Shown: positions 35,394 through 45,048, counted from the first letter of the stretch. The stretch: 64,000 nt of DNA from UBA5266 sp964610025 (GCA_964610025.1 CAZSTX010000001.1:62001-126000), one strand, 5' to 3'. Translations and numbers: made by a program. Notes: generated by a model from the letters alone, not told the origin.

Positions 35394-36220
35394 AAACCTA
35401 TCCCGTAGTAGTAAGCATTGCAGGCTCTGATAGTGGAGGAGGAGCCGGAATTCAAGCCGATTTGAAAACAATTTCTGCTTTAGGTGCCTATGCTTCAACA
35501 GTTATCACTGCTATTACTGCACAAAATACATTAGGAGTTAGAGCAATACAGCCTGTATCAAGCAATGTTTTTCGCCAACAATTAATGGCAATAATAGAAG
35601 ACTTTGATATAGCAGCAGTAAAAATCGGAATGTTGCATTCGCCTGAAATCGTAGAAATAGTAGTAGAGACTTTACAGAAGCATACTTTCCCTTATATAGT
35701 AGTTGACCCTGTGATGGTTGCTACCAGTGGTGATTCGCTTATCGAAAATACGACCATAGAAAGTATAAAAACAAATTTATTTCCTTTGGCAACTGTCATT
35801 ACTCCCAATTTAAAAGAAGCATCTCTATTATTGCAATGTCAGATAGAGAATGTAGAGCAAATGAAAAAAGCTGCCAGCGAACTTTTAATTTATGGTAGTC
35901 AATCTGTTTTAATAAAAGGCGGGCATCTTAAGCAAGATAATATGGTAGATGTTTTGCAATTAAAAAATGAAAACCATCCGCATGTCTTCGAAGCTAAGTG
36001 GATTGATACTAATAATTTACATGGTACAGGCTGTACACTTTCTTCTGCCATAGCTACTTATTTGGCATTAGGTAATGAAATTGTTGATGCTGTTGGCTTA
36101 GCTAAAAATTATGTGTACCAAGCAATTTTACATGGGAAAAATATTGCTATTGGACATGGACATGGACCTTTAAACCATACTTTTCATCCGCAACCACTGA
36201 AAATAATAACTAAAAATTGA
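35390..36220 (+). CDS. thiD: hydroxymethylpyrimidine (phosphate) kinase
   Basis: 276 residues of the ribokinase fold. N-terminal AGSDSGGGAGIQADLKT is the ThiD signature, and NLHGTGCTLSSAIA (about 210-222) holds the anion hole and catalytic residue region. It phosphorylates HMP and HMP-P to HMP-PP for thiamine synthesis. It overlaps the DAHP synthase gene by ATGA and lies 5 bp before thiS, so the three genes form one operon. Confidence 0.95.
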   Translation: MKTYPVVVSIAGSDSGGGAGIQADLKTISALGAYASTVITAITAQNTLGVRAIQPVSSNVFRQQLMAIIEDFDIAAVKIGMLHSPEIVEIVVETLQKHTFPYIVVDPVMVATSGDSLIENTTIESIKTNLFPLATVITPNLKEASLLLQCQIENVEQMKKAASELLIYGSQSVLIKGGHLKQDNMVDVLQLKNENHPHVFEAKWIDTNNLHGTGCTLSSAIATYLALGNEIVDAVGLAKNYVYQAILHGKNIAIGHGHGPLNHTFHPQPLKIITKN

Positions 36221-36225
36221 AATAA

Positions 36226-36429
36226 ATGAAAGTTTTTGTAAATAACGATTTAATAGAAGTAAAAGATACGGCTACATTACTTGATTTATTGACATTATTA
36301 AACAAAAAAAATGATCAATTTATAGCAGTAGCTATTAATAATGCAATTGTATCGAAGAGTGTGTGGGCTACTACTTATTTAAAAGAAAAAGATAACATAT
36401 CAATCATTCAAGCTGTTTGCGGCGGTTGA
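36226..36429 (+). CDS. thiS: sulfur carrier protein ThiS
   Basis: 67 residues, normal for ThiS: beta-grasp fold ending in the required Gly-Gly (AVCGG). The C-terminal glycine is thiocarboxylated and donates sulfur to the thiazole ring of thiamine. Unusually, thiF, thiG, thiH and thiE are not next to it. Its last 26 bp overlap the end of the convergent transporter gene. Confidence 0.92.
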   Translation: MKVFVNNDLIEVKDTATLLDLLTLLNKKNDQFIAVAINNAIVSKSVWATTYLKEKDNISIIQAVCGG

Positions 36430-37306
36430 TTTCCTTTAACCATAATTGATAACTATTGTATAAATTTTGAAAAATCACATAAAGAGCTGGTACAATAGCA
36501 CTCTGTGGATGAAAAAAAGTTTGAGCCATCCAAATAGCTAATATAGTGTTTTTTTGTCCTAATAGCTGTCCACCAGCTATTTCTTCTCCATAATGTTTAC
36601 CTATATATTTGCCCAAAACAAATTGTAATACGCACAATAGCAATGAAGCAATAACAACCCATATCATAAAATGCCAATTAAAATCATTTTTACTGAAAAA
36701 AGAATCTATAACTTGACCAATTACAATAGTTAAAGCAAGTGCCCAAAGATAAAAAGAAATTGATTGTTTTTTTACAATTAATTTATTTAAAGTAGGATAG
36801 ATTTTTTTTATGCTTATAGCTAATACAAAAGGCAATAATAGCAATGGTGCTACTTTTGCTAATATTACTCCAAATGATTGCCAAAAAGGGATGTCGGTGC
36901 TGTTTCCCATAAAAGAAAAATAAAATGGTGCTACAAAAGCTATTGCAATATTACATAATAGAGTATATACACCCATTCGATGAATGCTTGCTCCTAACAA
37001 AACAGCAACAACTACTGCCGATGTTGCTGTTGGTGTTAAGATGGTTACAAATACACCTTCTGCTATTGTATGATTAAAAAAATGAATAAAATAGAAAAAA
37101 ACAATACTACCTATAAGTTGAAATAACAAAAGGTATATGTCCATTTTGATTACACGAATTTTTTGAACTTCTACACTGCTAAAAGTGAAAAATAGCATAA
37201 TGAAAATGAGATAAAACACTATTTTTGAAAGTAGTATGATATAGGAGTGAAGAAATAAGCCTAATAATATGGCAAACGGCAAAACGTAACTCCTATATTT
37301 ATCCAT
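36404..37306 (-). CDS. bile acid:sodium symporter-like (BASS) transporter
   Basis: 300 residues with nine or ten hydrophobic segments. TPTATSAVVVAVLLGAS (about 92-108) and GGQLLGQKNTILAIWMA (about 245-261) match the two crossing-helix motifs of the BASS family, and the C-terminal NLYNSYQLW is typical for the Bacteroidota branch. Substrate unknown: organic anions or pantoate-like molecules are imported by relatives. It lies 64 bp after the aminopeptidase P gene and converges on thiS with a 26-bp overlap. Confidence 0.85.
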   Translation of the reverse strand: MDKYRSYVLPFAILLGLFLHSYIILLSKIVFYLIFIMLFFTFSSVEVQKIRVIKMDIYLLLFQLIGSIVFFYFIHFFNHTIAEGVFVTILTPTATSAVVVAVLLGASIHRMGVYTLLCNIAIAFVAPFYFSFMGNSTDIPFWQSFGVILAKVAPLLLLPFVLAISIKKIYPTLNKLIVKKQSISFYLWALALTIVIGQVIDSFFSKNDFNWHFMIWVVIASLLLCVLQFVLGKYIGKHYGEEIAGGQLLGQKNTILAIWMAQTFFHPQSAIVPALYVIFQNLYNSYQLWLKEINRRKQLE

Positions 37307-37370
37307 ATGTTGCTTGGTTAATAATATTAGTGTTGTTAATATATTGAAACTAACACGATGTATTGGTGTT

Positions 37371-38759
37371 TTATTTCGCCATTATTTTTTCTATTTCTTC
37401 CACTTTTTTAGGGAGTGGATTGCCAAGTACACGACAAGCATTATTGGTGATAAGTATGTCGTCTTCAATACGTATTCCTCCAAAGCCAATATATTTTCTT
37501 ACTTTATCATAATTAATATATTGAGTGAATTTCTTTTCTTTTTCCCAAATGTCAATTAATTGAGGAATAAAGTAAATTCCTGGTTCTACGGTCAATACAA
37601 ATCCTTTTTTTGTCTTTTTTCCGCAGCGTAAACTTCCATGCCCAAAAATTTTACTCCTTTGTGTTTCTTCGTCATAACCGACATGATTTTCTCCAAGTCC
37701 TTCCATATCATGTACATCTAATCCGAGCATATGCCCTAATCCATGTGGCATAAATAGCGCATGCGCACCTTCGTTGGCAGCTGCTACAGGGTCGCCTTTC
37801 ATGATACCTAAATTAGTTAAGCCTTTGGCAATTATAGTAGTAGCATGTAGATGAACATCAAAATAACGTATATTTGGTTTTGTCATTGCAATTGCTTCCA
37901 TATTAGCTTGAAGTACAATTTCATAAATTTCTCGTTGTTGTTGTGTAAATTTTCCTGATACAGGAAATGTGCGTGTATAGTCGGACGAATAACCCGATTT
38001 TAATTCTGCACCAGCATCTACTAATAGCAGTCTCCCTTCTTCTAAAATTTGCTCATGATTGTGGTTATGAAGTGTTTCGCCATTTTGAGAAAGAATAACA
38101 GGAAATGAAACGCCATTTCCTCCCGATAATGCAATTCCTTCGACTAATCCAGCAAGTTCTCTTTCAATCATTCCTGCTTTGCAATATCGCATAGCTGCCG
38201 AGTGCATCATTACACCTAAATTACAAGCTTTTTCTATTTCAATTATTTCTTCTTCTTCTTTTATTTCCTGTAAAGCAACAACAGCTTTAATTAGTTCGAT
38301 AGAGGCTGATGTTTTTAATTGAGCAAAAGGAATACCTAAAGTGTTGTGAAGAAATATTTTATTATCATCACGATAGGGGGGGAGAAAATGAATTGTTCTT
38401 CCCGATGCTTTTATTTTTTGTAGATAATCGACCAATGTAGCTAAGGGACGCGTTTCGCTAATGCCACATTTTTCAGCTAAATCTGCTATAGATGGTTGGT
38501 TGCCCATCCAGATAATATCATCAATGGTGTAGTCATCGCCAAAAATAATTTCTTTTTGATTATCTATATCAATAATTGCAGCTAAATGGTCTAATTGTAT
38601 ACCGAAAAAATAAATAAATTGACTGTCTTGACGGTAACGATAAGTGTTGGCAGGATAATTCATTGAAGCCTCGTTGTTTCCTAAAAAAAGCAATACTCCA
38701 TTTTTTATTTTAGATTGTAAAGCTTTGCGTCTGTTGATGTAAATATTTTTATCAAACAT
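37371..38759 (-). CDS. aminopeptidase P (Xaa-Pro aminopeptidase), copy 1
   Basis: 462 residues of the M24B family with the N-terminal creatinase-like domain (about 1-175) and a pita-bread catalytic domain. Metal ligands are visible in VDAGAELKSGYSSDYTR (two Asp), GLGHMLGLDVHD (His), TVEPGIYF (Glu) and GIRIEDDIL (Glu). It removes an N-terminal residue preceding proline. No signal peptide, so it is cytoplasmic. A second copy is at 43653-44942; copy 1 is 33 residues longer. Confidence 0.93.
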   Translation of the reverse strand: MFDKNIYINRRKALQSKIKNGVLLFLGNNEASMNYPANTYRYRQDSQFIYFFGIQLDHLAAIIDIDNQKEIIFGDDYTIDDIIWMGNQPSIADLAEKCGISETRPLATLVDYLQKIKASGRTIHFLPPYRDDNKIFLHNTLGIPFAQLKTSASIELIKAVVALQEIKEEEEIIEIEKACNLGVMMHSAAMRYCKAGMIERELAGLVEGIALSGGNGVSFPVILSQNGETLHNHNHEQILEEGRLLLVDAGAELKSGYSSDYTRTFPVSGKFTQQQREIYEIVLQANMEAIAMTKPNIRYFDVHLHATTIIAKGLTNLGIMKGDPVAAANEGAHALFMPHGLGHMLGLDVHDMEGLGENHVGYDEETQRSKIFGHGSLRCGKKTKKGFVLTVEPGIYFIPQLIDIWEKEKKFTQYINYDKVRKYIGFGGIRIEDDILITNNACRVLGNPLPKKVEEIEKIMAK

Positions 38760-38806
38760 ATTGTGATTTTTTTAATTATATAAATATAAAAAACATAGAA
38801 TAAAAA

Positions 38807-40294
38807 TTAAAAATCTTTTATTTCTAATTTAGTTAAAGTGTCGAATAATGAATCTTTATTGTCTGTAATAATCAGTAGTTTGTCTTTTTCTTCTAAAACA
38901 GTATTCCCTTTTGGAATAAAATAATTTTTATCGCGTTTTATCATTGCAATAAGTGTTTGGTCTGGTATGTCTAAATCCATGACTTTATTTCCATTACTGA
39001 TAGTATTTTTGTTGATTTCTATTTCGGTAATGATATATTTAATTTCATCTGAAAAATCGATATCAAAATTTTTAAGTTTCATTATTTTTTTAGGTTTTTC
39101 TGTAAGTCCTAACCATTTAGCTATTACAGGTAACGATGTGCCTTGTACTAATAAAGAAACCAATGTAGAAAAGAAAACAATATTGAAAATAATGCGGGCA
39201 TCAGGTATGTTTTCTTTAAGCGCAAAAATGGCAAATATAATTGGGACAGCTCCTTTTAATCCAACCCATGATATATATATTTTGTCTTTGATGTGCATTT
39301 TGCGAAAAGGTAATAAAGATAAAAAAACACTAAGTGGACGAGCAATAAAAATCATTATAAAACTTATTATCAATCCGGGAACGATAATAGGTATGAGTTC
39401 GCGAGGATTGACTAACAGTCCTAAAGTTAAAAACATGATTAATTGGCTCATCCATGCTAAACCGTCGAAAAATTTAAGCGAAGAACGTTTGTGAACAAAC
39501 TTTCCATTTCCAATAACTAAACCTCCAACATAAACAGCAAGATAACTATTTCCTTTTAAAAAATAACTGACTGAAAAAATAAAAATAGAAATAGTAAAAA
39601 CCAATATAGGATAAAGGGAATCGTTGCCTATTTTTATTTTATTAATTAAAAAAATGCTTAATTTTCCAGTAGCAAATCCAACAAAAACGCCTATTAATAA
39701 TTGTATGACCAATGTGCTGCCTATCAGCCAATAATTAGGTGTTGAGTTCAGTTTTATTATTTCAATAAACATTATAACAAGCATATAAGCCATAGGGTCG
39801 TTGCTTCCACTTTCGAGTTCAAGCATGGGACGTAGATTGTTTTTTAAATACAGTCCTTTAGAGCGAAGAATAGAGAACACAGATGCTGAATCGGTAGAAG
39901 ACATTGTTGAAGCTAATAATAAAGCTGTTAACAAACTAATTTCCATTGATTTAAAAAGAATCCAAACAATGAATCCTGTAAAAATAGCCGTCAAAAAAAC
40001 GCCTATAGTTGCTAATATTATACCTTGTTTTATGATTGGCTGTACTTCTGTTAGCTTTGTATCCAACCCGCCCGAAAAAAGAATAATACAAAGGGCTAAA
40101 GTTCCAATTGTTTGTGCTACTGGTATGTTGTCGAAAGGGATGCCTAAACCATCGCTACCAAACAACATCCCAACTCCGAGGAATAATAATAAGGCAGGTA
40201 CTCCAAAACGCGAACTTGCCTTTCCAGCTAAAATGCTAAGAAAAAAGAGAACGGATAAAATGATAAGTACCAATTCAATTTTTATTCCTTCCAA
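38807..40294 (-). CDS. CPA-type potassium/proton antiporter with RCK_C domain
   Basis: 495 residues: about 12 transmembrane segments of the cation/proton antiporter fold, with the ion-site region ESGSNDPMAYML (Asn-Asp), followed by a C-terminal TrkA-C/RCK_C domain (about 410-490, containing MDLDIPDQTLIAMIKR). This plan matches the NhaP2/CvrA group of K+/H+ or Na+/H+ antiporters. The start is a TTG at 40294; no ATG occurs upstream in frame and the next Met is inside the membrane region. It lies 47 bp upstream of aminopeptidase P. Confidence 0.9.
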   Translation of the reverse strand: MEGIKIELVLIILSVLFFLSILAGKASSRFGVPALLLFLGVGMLFGSDGLGIPFDNIPVAQTIGTLALCIILFSGGLDTKLTEVQPIIKQGIILATIGVFLTAIFTGFIVWILFKSMEISLLTALLLASTMSSTDSASVFSILRSKGLYLKNNLRPMLELESGSNDPMAYMLVIMFIEIIKLNSTPNYWLIGSTLVIQLLIGVFVGFATGKLSIFLINKIKIGNDSLYPILVFTISIFIFSVSYFLKGNSYLAVYVGGLVIGNGKFVHKRSSLKFFDGLAWMSQLIMFLTLGLLVNPRELIPIIVPGLIISFIMIFIARPLSVFLSLLPFRKMHIKDKIYISWVGLKGAVPIIFAIFALKENIPDARIIFNIVFFSTLVSLLVQGTSLPVIAKWLGLTEKPKKIMKLKNFDIDFSDEIKYIITEIEINKNTISNGNKVMDLDIPDQTLIAMIKRDKNYFIPKGNTVLEEKDKLLIITDNKDSLFDTLTKLEIKDF

Positions 40295-40431
40295 TATCTT
40301 AATGTTTTAAGTTGATATTTTGATAATAAATAAGGAAACAAGTCGTGAAAAGACGTTGTTAAAATATTTCCTTATCATAAACGACAGAAATAAGTGTTTT
40401 AGTATAATAAATAATAAATAGTATTTATTGT

Positions 40432-41223
40432 TTAATCTCTATTGTCTTTTGGGCTTAAAAATGTGGTGTAATGTTTCAGTGAACGTAAAATAATTACAGA
40501 AATTCCTACTATTATCAAGCAGATAAATGATATACGTATCCATTCTATAGCGACATTATCAAAGAATATGCTTGCTATATAGCGGATATAATCTACTAAA
40601 GTAAAACAGAGTGTGATGGCAAATAAGCCAGAGTATTCTCGTCGCAAAACTGCTTTGAAAGAAAAAGGCATATCACTTTTTTCTATTTTTTTAAATTGAG
40701 GTATAAATGCAGGTACATTTAAAGACCATTGAATAAATTCATTGCCAAAAATTTTTTCTAAGTAACATTCTTCTGCAAACATAATACGTTCATAATAAAT
40801 CCAATATAGTAAAGATACAATGATAAATAAATAAACATTAGCAGTAAAAATCAATAATCCAGCCCACATTAAATAATTGCCAAGATACAAAGGGTGACGC
40901 ACCATTGAATAAATTCCAGTAGTATTTAATTGTTTAGCTACTTGTTTTTCTGTATTTCTACCCGATGTTCCTTGCGGTGTAGTTCCTATAGTATAAGCTC
41001 GAATTGCAACACCTATAAAAGAAATAGCAATAGATATAATGCTAATAATTAACCAGAAAAGAGAAAGTTTATCTCCAAAAATATCAGAAAATATGTAATA
41101 ATTATCTGTATAATAAGTCATATAGATAAAAGGAAGACTTATAATGAATATAAACACTGGAATTTGTCCACGATAATGAAACAATGTATTGCCGTTTTTT
41201 TCTATCGAATGTTTTAATGACAT
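40432..41223 (-). CDS. isoprenylcysteine carboxyl methyltransferase-like membrane protein
   Basis: 263 residues from ATG 41223. A longer frame starting with TTG at 41268 is rejected because that codon lies in the -7 element. Several membrane segments are followed by the ICMT/PEMT-type SAM-binding signature: GIYSMVRHPLYLGNYLMWAG and, further on, YYERIMFAEECYLEKIFG. Relatives methylate lipids or small thiol/isoprenoid groups; the substrate here is unknown. It stands alone between the antiporter and the flavodiiron gene. Confidence 0.85.
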   Translation of the reverse strand: MSLKHSIEKNGNTLFHYRGQIPVFIFIISLPFIYMTYYTDNYYIFSDIFGDKLSLFWLIISIISIAISFIGVAIRAYTIGTTPQGTSGRNTEKQVAKQLNTTGIYSMVRHPLYLGNYLMWAGLLIFTANVYLFIIVSLLYWIYYERIMFAEECYLEKIFGNEFIQWSLNVPAFIPQFKKIEKSDMPFSFKAVLRREYSGLFAITLCFTLVDYIRYIASIFFDNVAIEWIRISFICLIIVGISVIILRSLKHYTTFLSPKDNRD

Positions 41224-41265
41224 ATTTAAATCTATGTTAAAGCTTATAAATGATAATTTTGAATG

Positions 41266-41273
41266 CAAAAGTA
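41266..41273 (-). promoter_or_regulatory. -7 element for ICMT-like gene
   Basis: Minus strand reads TACTTTTG followed by CATTC, 42 bp before the ATG at 41223. It decides the start by excluding the upstream TTG. Confidence 0.6.
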
Positions 41274-41368
41274 TATAAAAAATAATAGAGAAAATAAATT
41301 TTCTCTATTATAATATAAAAACAATGAATATTAGCTACATTGTTCTTTTTAATTTACATTTGCTATTT

Positions 41369-42544
41369 TTATTTTAAATTGATAGCAACATGTTTTAAAT
41401 GTATTTCTTCTGCTAATTTATCAACTAATTTTAAGTCCTCTTCTGTCGGATGACCTTTCACTAAAATTGGGTCTATTAGTTCTACTTTAAGATTAGGAAT
41501 CATTTCTGCAATTTTTTCAATTGCTTTACTTCCCCATGCATAAGAAGCCATTACCGAAGCAAATTTAGCTTTAGGTTTTAATAAGTTAGCTAATTTAACA
41601 GCGTAGCTAACAATGGGGTGAGGTTCGGTTAAAACAGTAGGTGTTGCAATTACAATCGTTGCCGCATCAATAAGTGTTATGGCTAATTTTCCAATATCGG
41701 TAACAGATAAATCAAATTTATATGCTTTCACTCCTTTTGATTCCAAAGTGGCAATAAGGCGATTAACCATAATTTCGGTGCTGCCGTGCATAGAAATATA
41801 AGGAATTACAACACTGTTTGTTACCGTGTCAGATATCCATTCTCTATATGCATCGATAATAAATTCGGGTTTATCATACATAGGTCCATGACTTGGAGCT
41901 ATAGTGTCGATATCATAAATTTCTATTTTTGAAAAATTCTTCTTAATGATATTGCGGAAAGGAAGCATAATTTCTGCGAAATATCTTTTAGCGCTTTCAT
42001 ATACTTGGCATTCGTCACTAACATATAAATCGGTAGTTGCCAAGTGAGAACCAAACATATCACAGGTAAATAATATTTTATCTTCTTTTAAATAAGCTAA
42101 CATTGTTTCGGGCCAATGCACCCATGGGAAATGAATAAATTGGAATGTTTTGTCGCCTATAGACAATTCCTCTCCATCTTCTACAGTTATTATTTTCTCT
42201 TCTGGAATAGCTAAATGTGCAATTATCAATTCTTTTCCTTTTGGAGAAGAAATAATTTTTGCAGTTGGATATTTTTCTAAAACAAGAGGGATACTTCCTG
42301 AGTGGTCTTGCTCTGTGTGCAATGAAATAATATAGTCTATTTTTTTTACATCTTTCAGATAATCAAATAAAACATTCGCCATTGCAGGGTCGGTTGTATC
42401 TATTAATACAGTTTTATCACTTCCTTTGATTAAATATGCGTTATAGCTTGTGCCATCAGGAATAGGGATGAGCGAATCGAATAGTCGTCTATTCCAATCA
42501 ACGGTATTTAAAAAGTATACATTTTCTTTTATTTTCTTTAACAT
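41369..42544 (-). CDS. flavodiiron protein (A-type flavoprotein)
   Basis: 391 residues: an N-terminal metallo-beta-lactamase-type domain and a C-terminal flavodoxin domain (from about 247, SMHGSTEIMVNRL, FMN-binding). All diiron ligands are present: His76, Glu78, Asp80 and His81 (HTEQDH), His143, Asp162 and His219. It reduces O2 to water or NO to N2O, protecting an anaerobe. There is no rubredoxin or NADH-reductase fusion, so a separate electron donor is needed. It has its own promoter and a strong Shine-Dalgarno sequence, rare in this phylum. Confidence 0.96.
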   Translation of the reverse strand: MLKKIKENVYFLNTVDWNRRLFDSLIPIPDGTSYNAYLIKGSDKTVLIDTTDPAMANVLFDYLKDVKKIDYIISLHTEQDHSGSIPLVLEKYPTAKIISSPKGKELIIAHLAIPEEKIITVEDGEELSIGDKTFQFIHFPWVHWPETMLAYLKEDKILFTCDMFGSHLATTDLYVSDECQVYESAKRYFAEIMLPFRNIIKKNFSKIEIYDIDTIAPSHGPMYDKPEFIIDAYREWISDTVTNSVVIPYISMHGSTEIMVNRLIATLESKGVKAYKFDLSVTDIGKLAITLIDAATIVIATPTVLTEPHPIVSYAVKLANLLKPKAKFASVMASYAWGSKAIEKIAEMIPNLKVELIDPILVKGHPTEEDLKLVDKLAEEIHLKHVAINLK

Positions 42545-42550
42545 AGTGAA

Positions 42551-42558
42551 TCCTCCTT
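42551..42558 (-). promoter_or_regulatory. canonical Shine-Dalgarno for flavodiiron gene
   Basis: Minus strand reads AAGGAGGA, 6 bp before the ATG at 42544. Most genes in this window have no such sequence, as expected in Bacteroidota. Confidence 0.75.
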
Positions 42559-42588
42559 TTTAAGGTTATTTAAATATTTTTAACTTTA

Positions 42589-42596
42589 CAAAAGTA
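42589..42596 (-). promoter_or_regulatory. -7 element for flavodiiron gene
   Basis: Minus strand reads TACTTTTG followed by TAAAG, 44 bp before the start codon. Confidence 0.6.
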
Positions 42597-42736
42597 CTTA
42601 TTTTTTTTATAAAAGTTTATTAAAAAATAAAATTATAATTATTTATTTAAAATTGTTGTTTAATATATTTTTTATATTCTCTTGCAAAATAAAAAAAATA
42701 TTACGAACTTTGCCAATTATTAAATACATATACGCA

Positions 42737-43648
42737 ATGCCAAATTTATCGCTATCAATCAATGGATTGAGTTTTAGAAACCCTGTTTTAACAGCATCGG
42801 GAACCTTTGGTTATGGCAAAGAATTCAATGATTTTTTAGATTTAGGACGTTTAGGGGGGATAATATTAAAAGGAACAACGCTAAATGCACGCGAAGGAAA
42901 TGCTTATCCTCGTATGGCTGAAACAGCAGCTGGAATGTTAAATGCTGTAGGATTGCAAAACAAAGGAATAGATTATTTTATTAATACTATTTATCCTTCT
43001 ATCAAACATTATGATACACATATAATATTGAATGTTTCTGGCTCGACAGTAGAAGAATATGTAAGTGTAGTCGAAAAGTTGAATGATTTAGATAAGTTGC
43101 CAGCCATTGAATTAAACATTTCTTGTCCAAATGTCAAAGAAGGTGGTATGGCTTTTGGTACATCTTGTGTTTCAGCTGAAAAAGTAACAAAAGCAGTACG
43201 TGAAGCATATCGGAAAACTTTGATAGTTAAACTTTCTCCTAATGTTACCGATATAGCAGAAATTGCTAAAGCGGTAGAAGGAGCGGGAGCAGACGCAATA
43301 TCGTTAATCAATACTTTATTAGGAATGGCAATTGATGCTGAAACTCAAACACCCGTCTTGTCGACTATTACTGGTGGATTATCAGGACCTTGTGTAAAAC
43401 CCATTGCTTTACGTATGGTGTGGCAAACTTTTAAAGCAGTAAAAATTCCAATTATAGGTTTAGGCGGCATTATGAATGCACAAGATGCCATCGAATTTTT
43501 TCTCGCAGGAGCTACAGCTGTGCAAATAGGAACCGCTAATTTTATTGATCCCGGCGTAAGTGTTAAAATAGTAGATGGAATAAATGATTATTTAATACGT
43601 CATCGTATTGAAGATATATCCCATATTATTGGAATGTTAAAAATATAA
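42737..43648 (+). CDS. pyrD: dihydroorotate dehydrogenase, class 1B
   Basis: 303 residues from ATG 42737 ([10 protein letters not shown]); the frame extends upstream to a TTG at 42653, but that part is AT-rich spacer without family similarity. FMN-dependent oxidation of dihydroorotate to orotate in pyrimidine synthesis. The catalytic base is Cys130 in [12 protein letters not shown], which marks class 1 rather than the Ser of class 2, and the sequence fits the NAD-linked PyrDB group, which pairs with PyrK (not in window). The second aminopeptidase P gene starts 4 bp downstream. Confidence 0.94.
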   Translation: MPNLSLSINGLSFRNPVLTASGTFGYGKEFNDFLDLGRLGGIILKGTTLNAREGNAYPRMAETAAGMLNAVGLQNKGIDYFINTIYPSIKHYDTHIILNVSGSTVEEYVSVVEKLNDLDKLPAIELNISCPNVKEGGMAFGTSCVSAEKVTKAVREAYRKTLIVKLSPNVTDIAEIAKAVEGAGADAISLINTLLGMAIDAETQTPVLSTITGGLSGPCVKPIALRMVWQTFKAVKIPIIGLGGIMNAQDAIEFFLAGATAVQIGTANFIDPGVSVKIVDGINDYLIRHRIEDISHIIGMLKI

Positions 43649-43652
43649 TATA

Positions 43653-44942
43653 ATGAAATATAAAGAAATAGATCCGCAATTTTTTATTAATAATCGTAAA
43701 AAAATAATAAACTACATCGACGATAAGTCTTTGGTATTGCTTACATCTAACGATGAAATGCCCGAAACTGGCGACCAATGTTTTCCATTTCGACAAAATG
43801 CCGATTTTTTTTATTTAACAGGCATAGACCAAGAATTAAGTATATTGGCTTTGTGTCCCCAGCATCCTAACCCTCAATATAGAGAGGTGCTTTTTTTGCT
43901 CCAAACTAACGAAACCATTGCAGTTTGGAACGGATACAAATATACGATGGAACATGCTCAATGTGTTTCGGGAATACAAAATGTGCAATGGCTTTCTAAT
44001 TTTGATGCTATATTGAAAGAAATGGCTTATGCATCAGAAAAAATTTATTTGAATTTGCAAGAAAATTATCGTTTTAATACCGAAGTAGAACGTCAGGAAT
44101 TGCGTTTTTGTAAAAAAATACAAAATTTATTTCCATTGCATAATTACGAACGTTTAGCTCCTATACTCACATTCTTACGTTTACGTAAAGAAAGCATAGA
44201 AATAGATTTAATTAAAAAAGCCTGCAACATTACCGCATCTGCCTTCAACCGCATTTTGAAATTTGTAAAACCCGATGTGATGGAATATGAAGTAGAAGCA
44301 GAAATGATACACGAATTTATTCGATTAGCTGCTACAGGCCATGCTTTTGCACCTATCATAGCCTCTGGAAAAGATACTTGTGTGCTGCACTATATCAAAA
44401 ATAATAAAACTTGTCAAGATGGCGATTTGTTATTGCTTGATTTTGGTGCTACCTATGCCAATTATGCCAGCGACTTATCGCGAACAATACCTATTAACGG
44501 GAGCTATACTCCTCGTCAGAAACAAATATATGATGCTTGCTGGCGAGTGTATGAATATGCTAAAACTTTATATGTGCCGGGTATGACCATTAATAAAATT
44601 AATAAACGAGTATTTGTAAAAATGGAAGAAGAACTTGTGCAATTAGGTTTATTTACGCAGGCAGAAGCCGATCAGCAAGATAAAACTACTTTTCCTTTAG
44701 TGAGAAAGTATTTTATGCACAACATCGGACACTTTATGGGGATTGACACCCACGATGTAGGCGACCGAGATATAGTTTTTGAAGAAGGTATGATAGCTAG
44801 TTGTGAACCAGGAATATATATAGCAGAAGAAGGAATAGGAGTACGTATTGAAACCGATATGTTAATAGCCGAAATCCCCATTGATTTAATGGAACAAATC
44901 CCAGCCGCCTCAGAAGATATTGAAAAAATAATGAAAAGTTAA
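43653..44942 (+). CDS. aminopeptidase P (Xaa-Pro aminopeptidase), copy 2
   Basis: 429 residues, M24B family. The metal-binding residues are in LDFGATYANYASDLSR (two Asp), HNIGHFMGIDTHD (His), SCEPGIYI (Glu) and GVRIETDML (Glu). It shares its overall plan with copy 1 but differs in most surface regions, so the two are old paralogues rather than a recent duplication. It is 4 bp after pyrD and likely co-transcribed. Confidence 0.93.
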   Translation: MKYKEIDPQFFINNRKKIINYIDDKSLVLLTSNDEMPETGDQCFPFRQNADFFYLTGIDQELSILALCPQHPNPQYREVLFLLQTNETIAVWNGYKYTMEHAQCVSGIQNVQWLSNFDAILKEMAYASEKIYLNLQENYRFNTEVERQELRFCKKIQNLFPLHNYERLAPILTFLRLRKESIEIDLIKKACNITASAFNRILKFVKPDVMEYEVEAEMIHEFIRLAATGHAFAPIIASGKDTCVLHYIKNNKTCQDGDLLLLDFGATYANYASDLSRTIPINGSYTPRQKQIYDACWRVYEYAKTLYVPGMTINKINKRVFVKMEEELVQLGLFTQAEADQQDKTTFPLVRKYFMHNIGHFMGIDTHDVGDRDIVFEEGMIASCEPGIYIAEEGIGVRIETDMLIAEIPIDLMEQIPAASEDIEKIMKS

Positions 44943-44981
44943 GCATTGTTAGTAAATATTATTTATTGTAGTTTTTTTTAG

Positions 44982-44989
44982 TACTTTTG
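44982..44989 (+). promoter_or_regulatory. -7 element for the polysaccharide gene block
   Basis: TACTTTTG followed by CAAAA, 59 bp upstream of the methyltransferase start. Confidence 0.6.
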
Positions 44990-45048
44990 CAAAAAAAAAT
45001 ATTATTATCTTAATAACACTAAGATTACTGCTTTAATAAAAGTCACTT

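Noticed and set aside
42653..42736. N-terminal extension of PyrD from a TTG codon
   Set aside because: The extension is AT-rich spacer with no similarity to dihydroorotate dehydrogenases; family homology begins at MPNLSLSI (42737).
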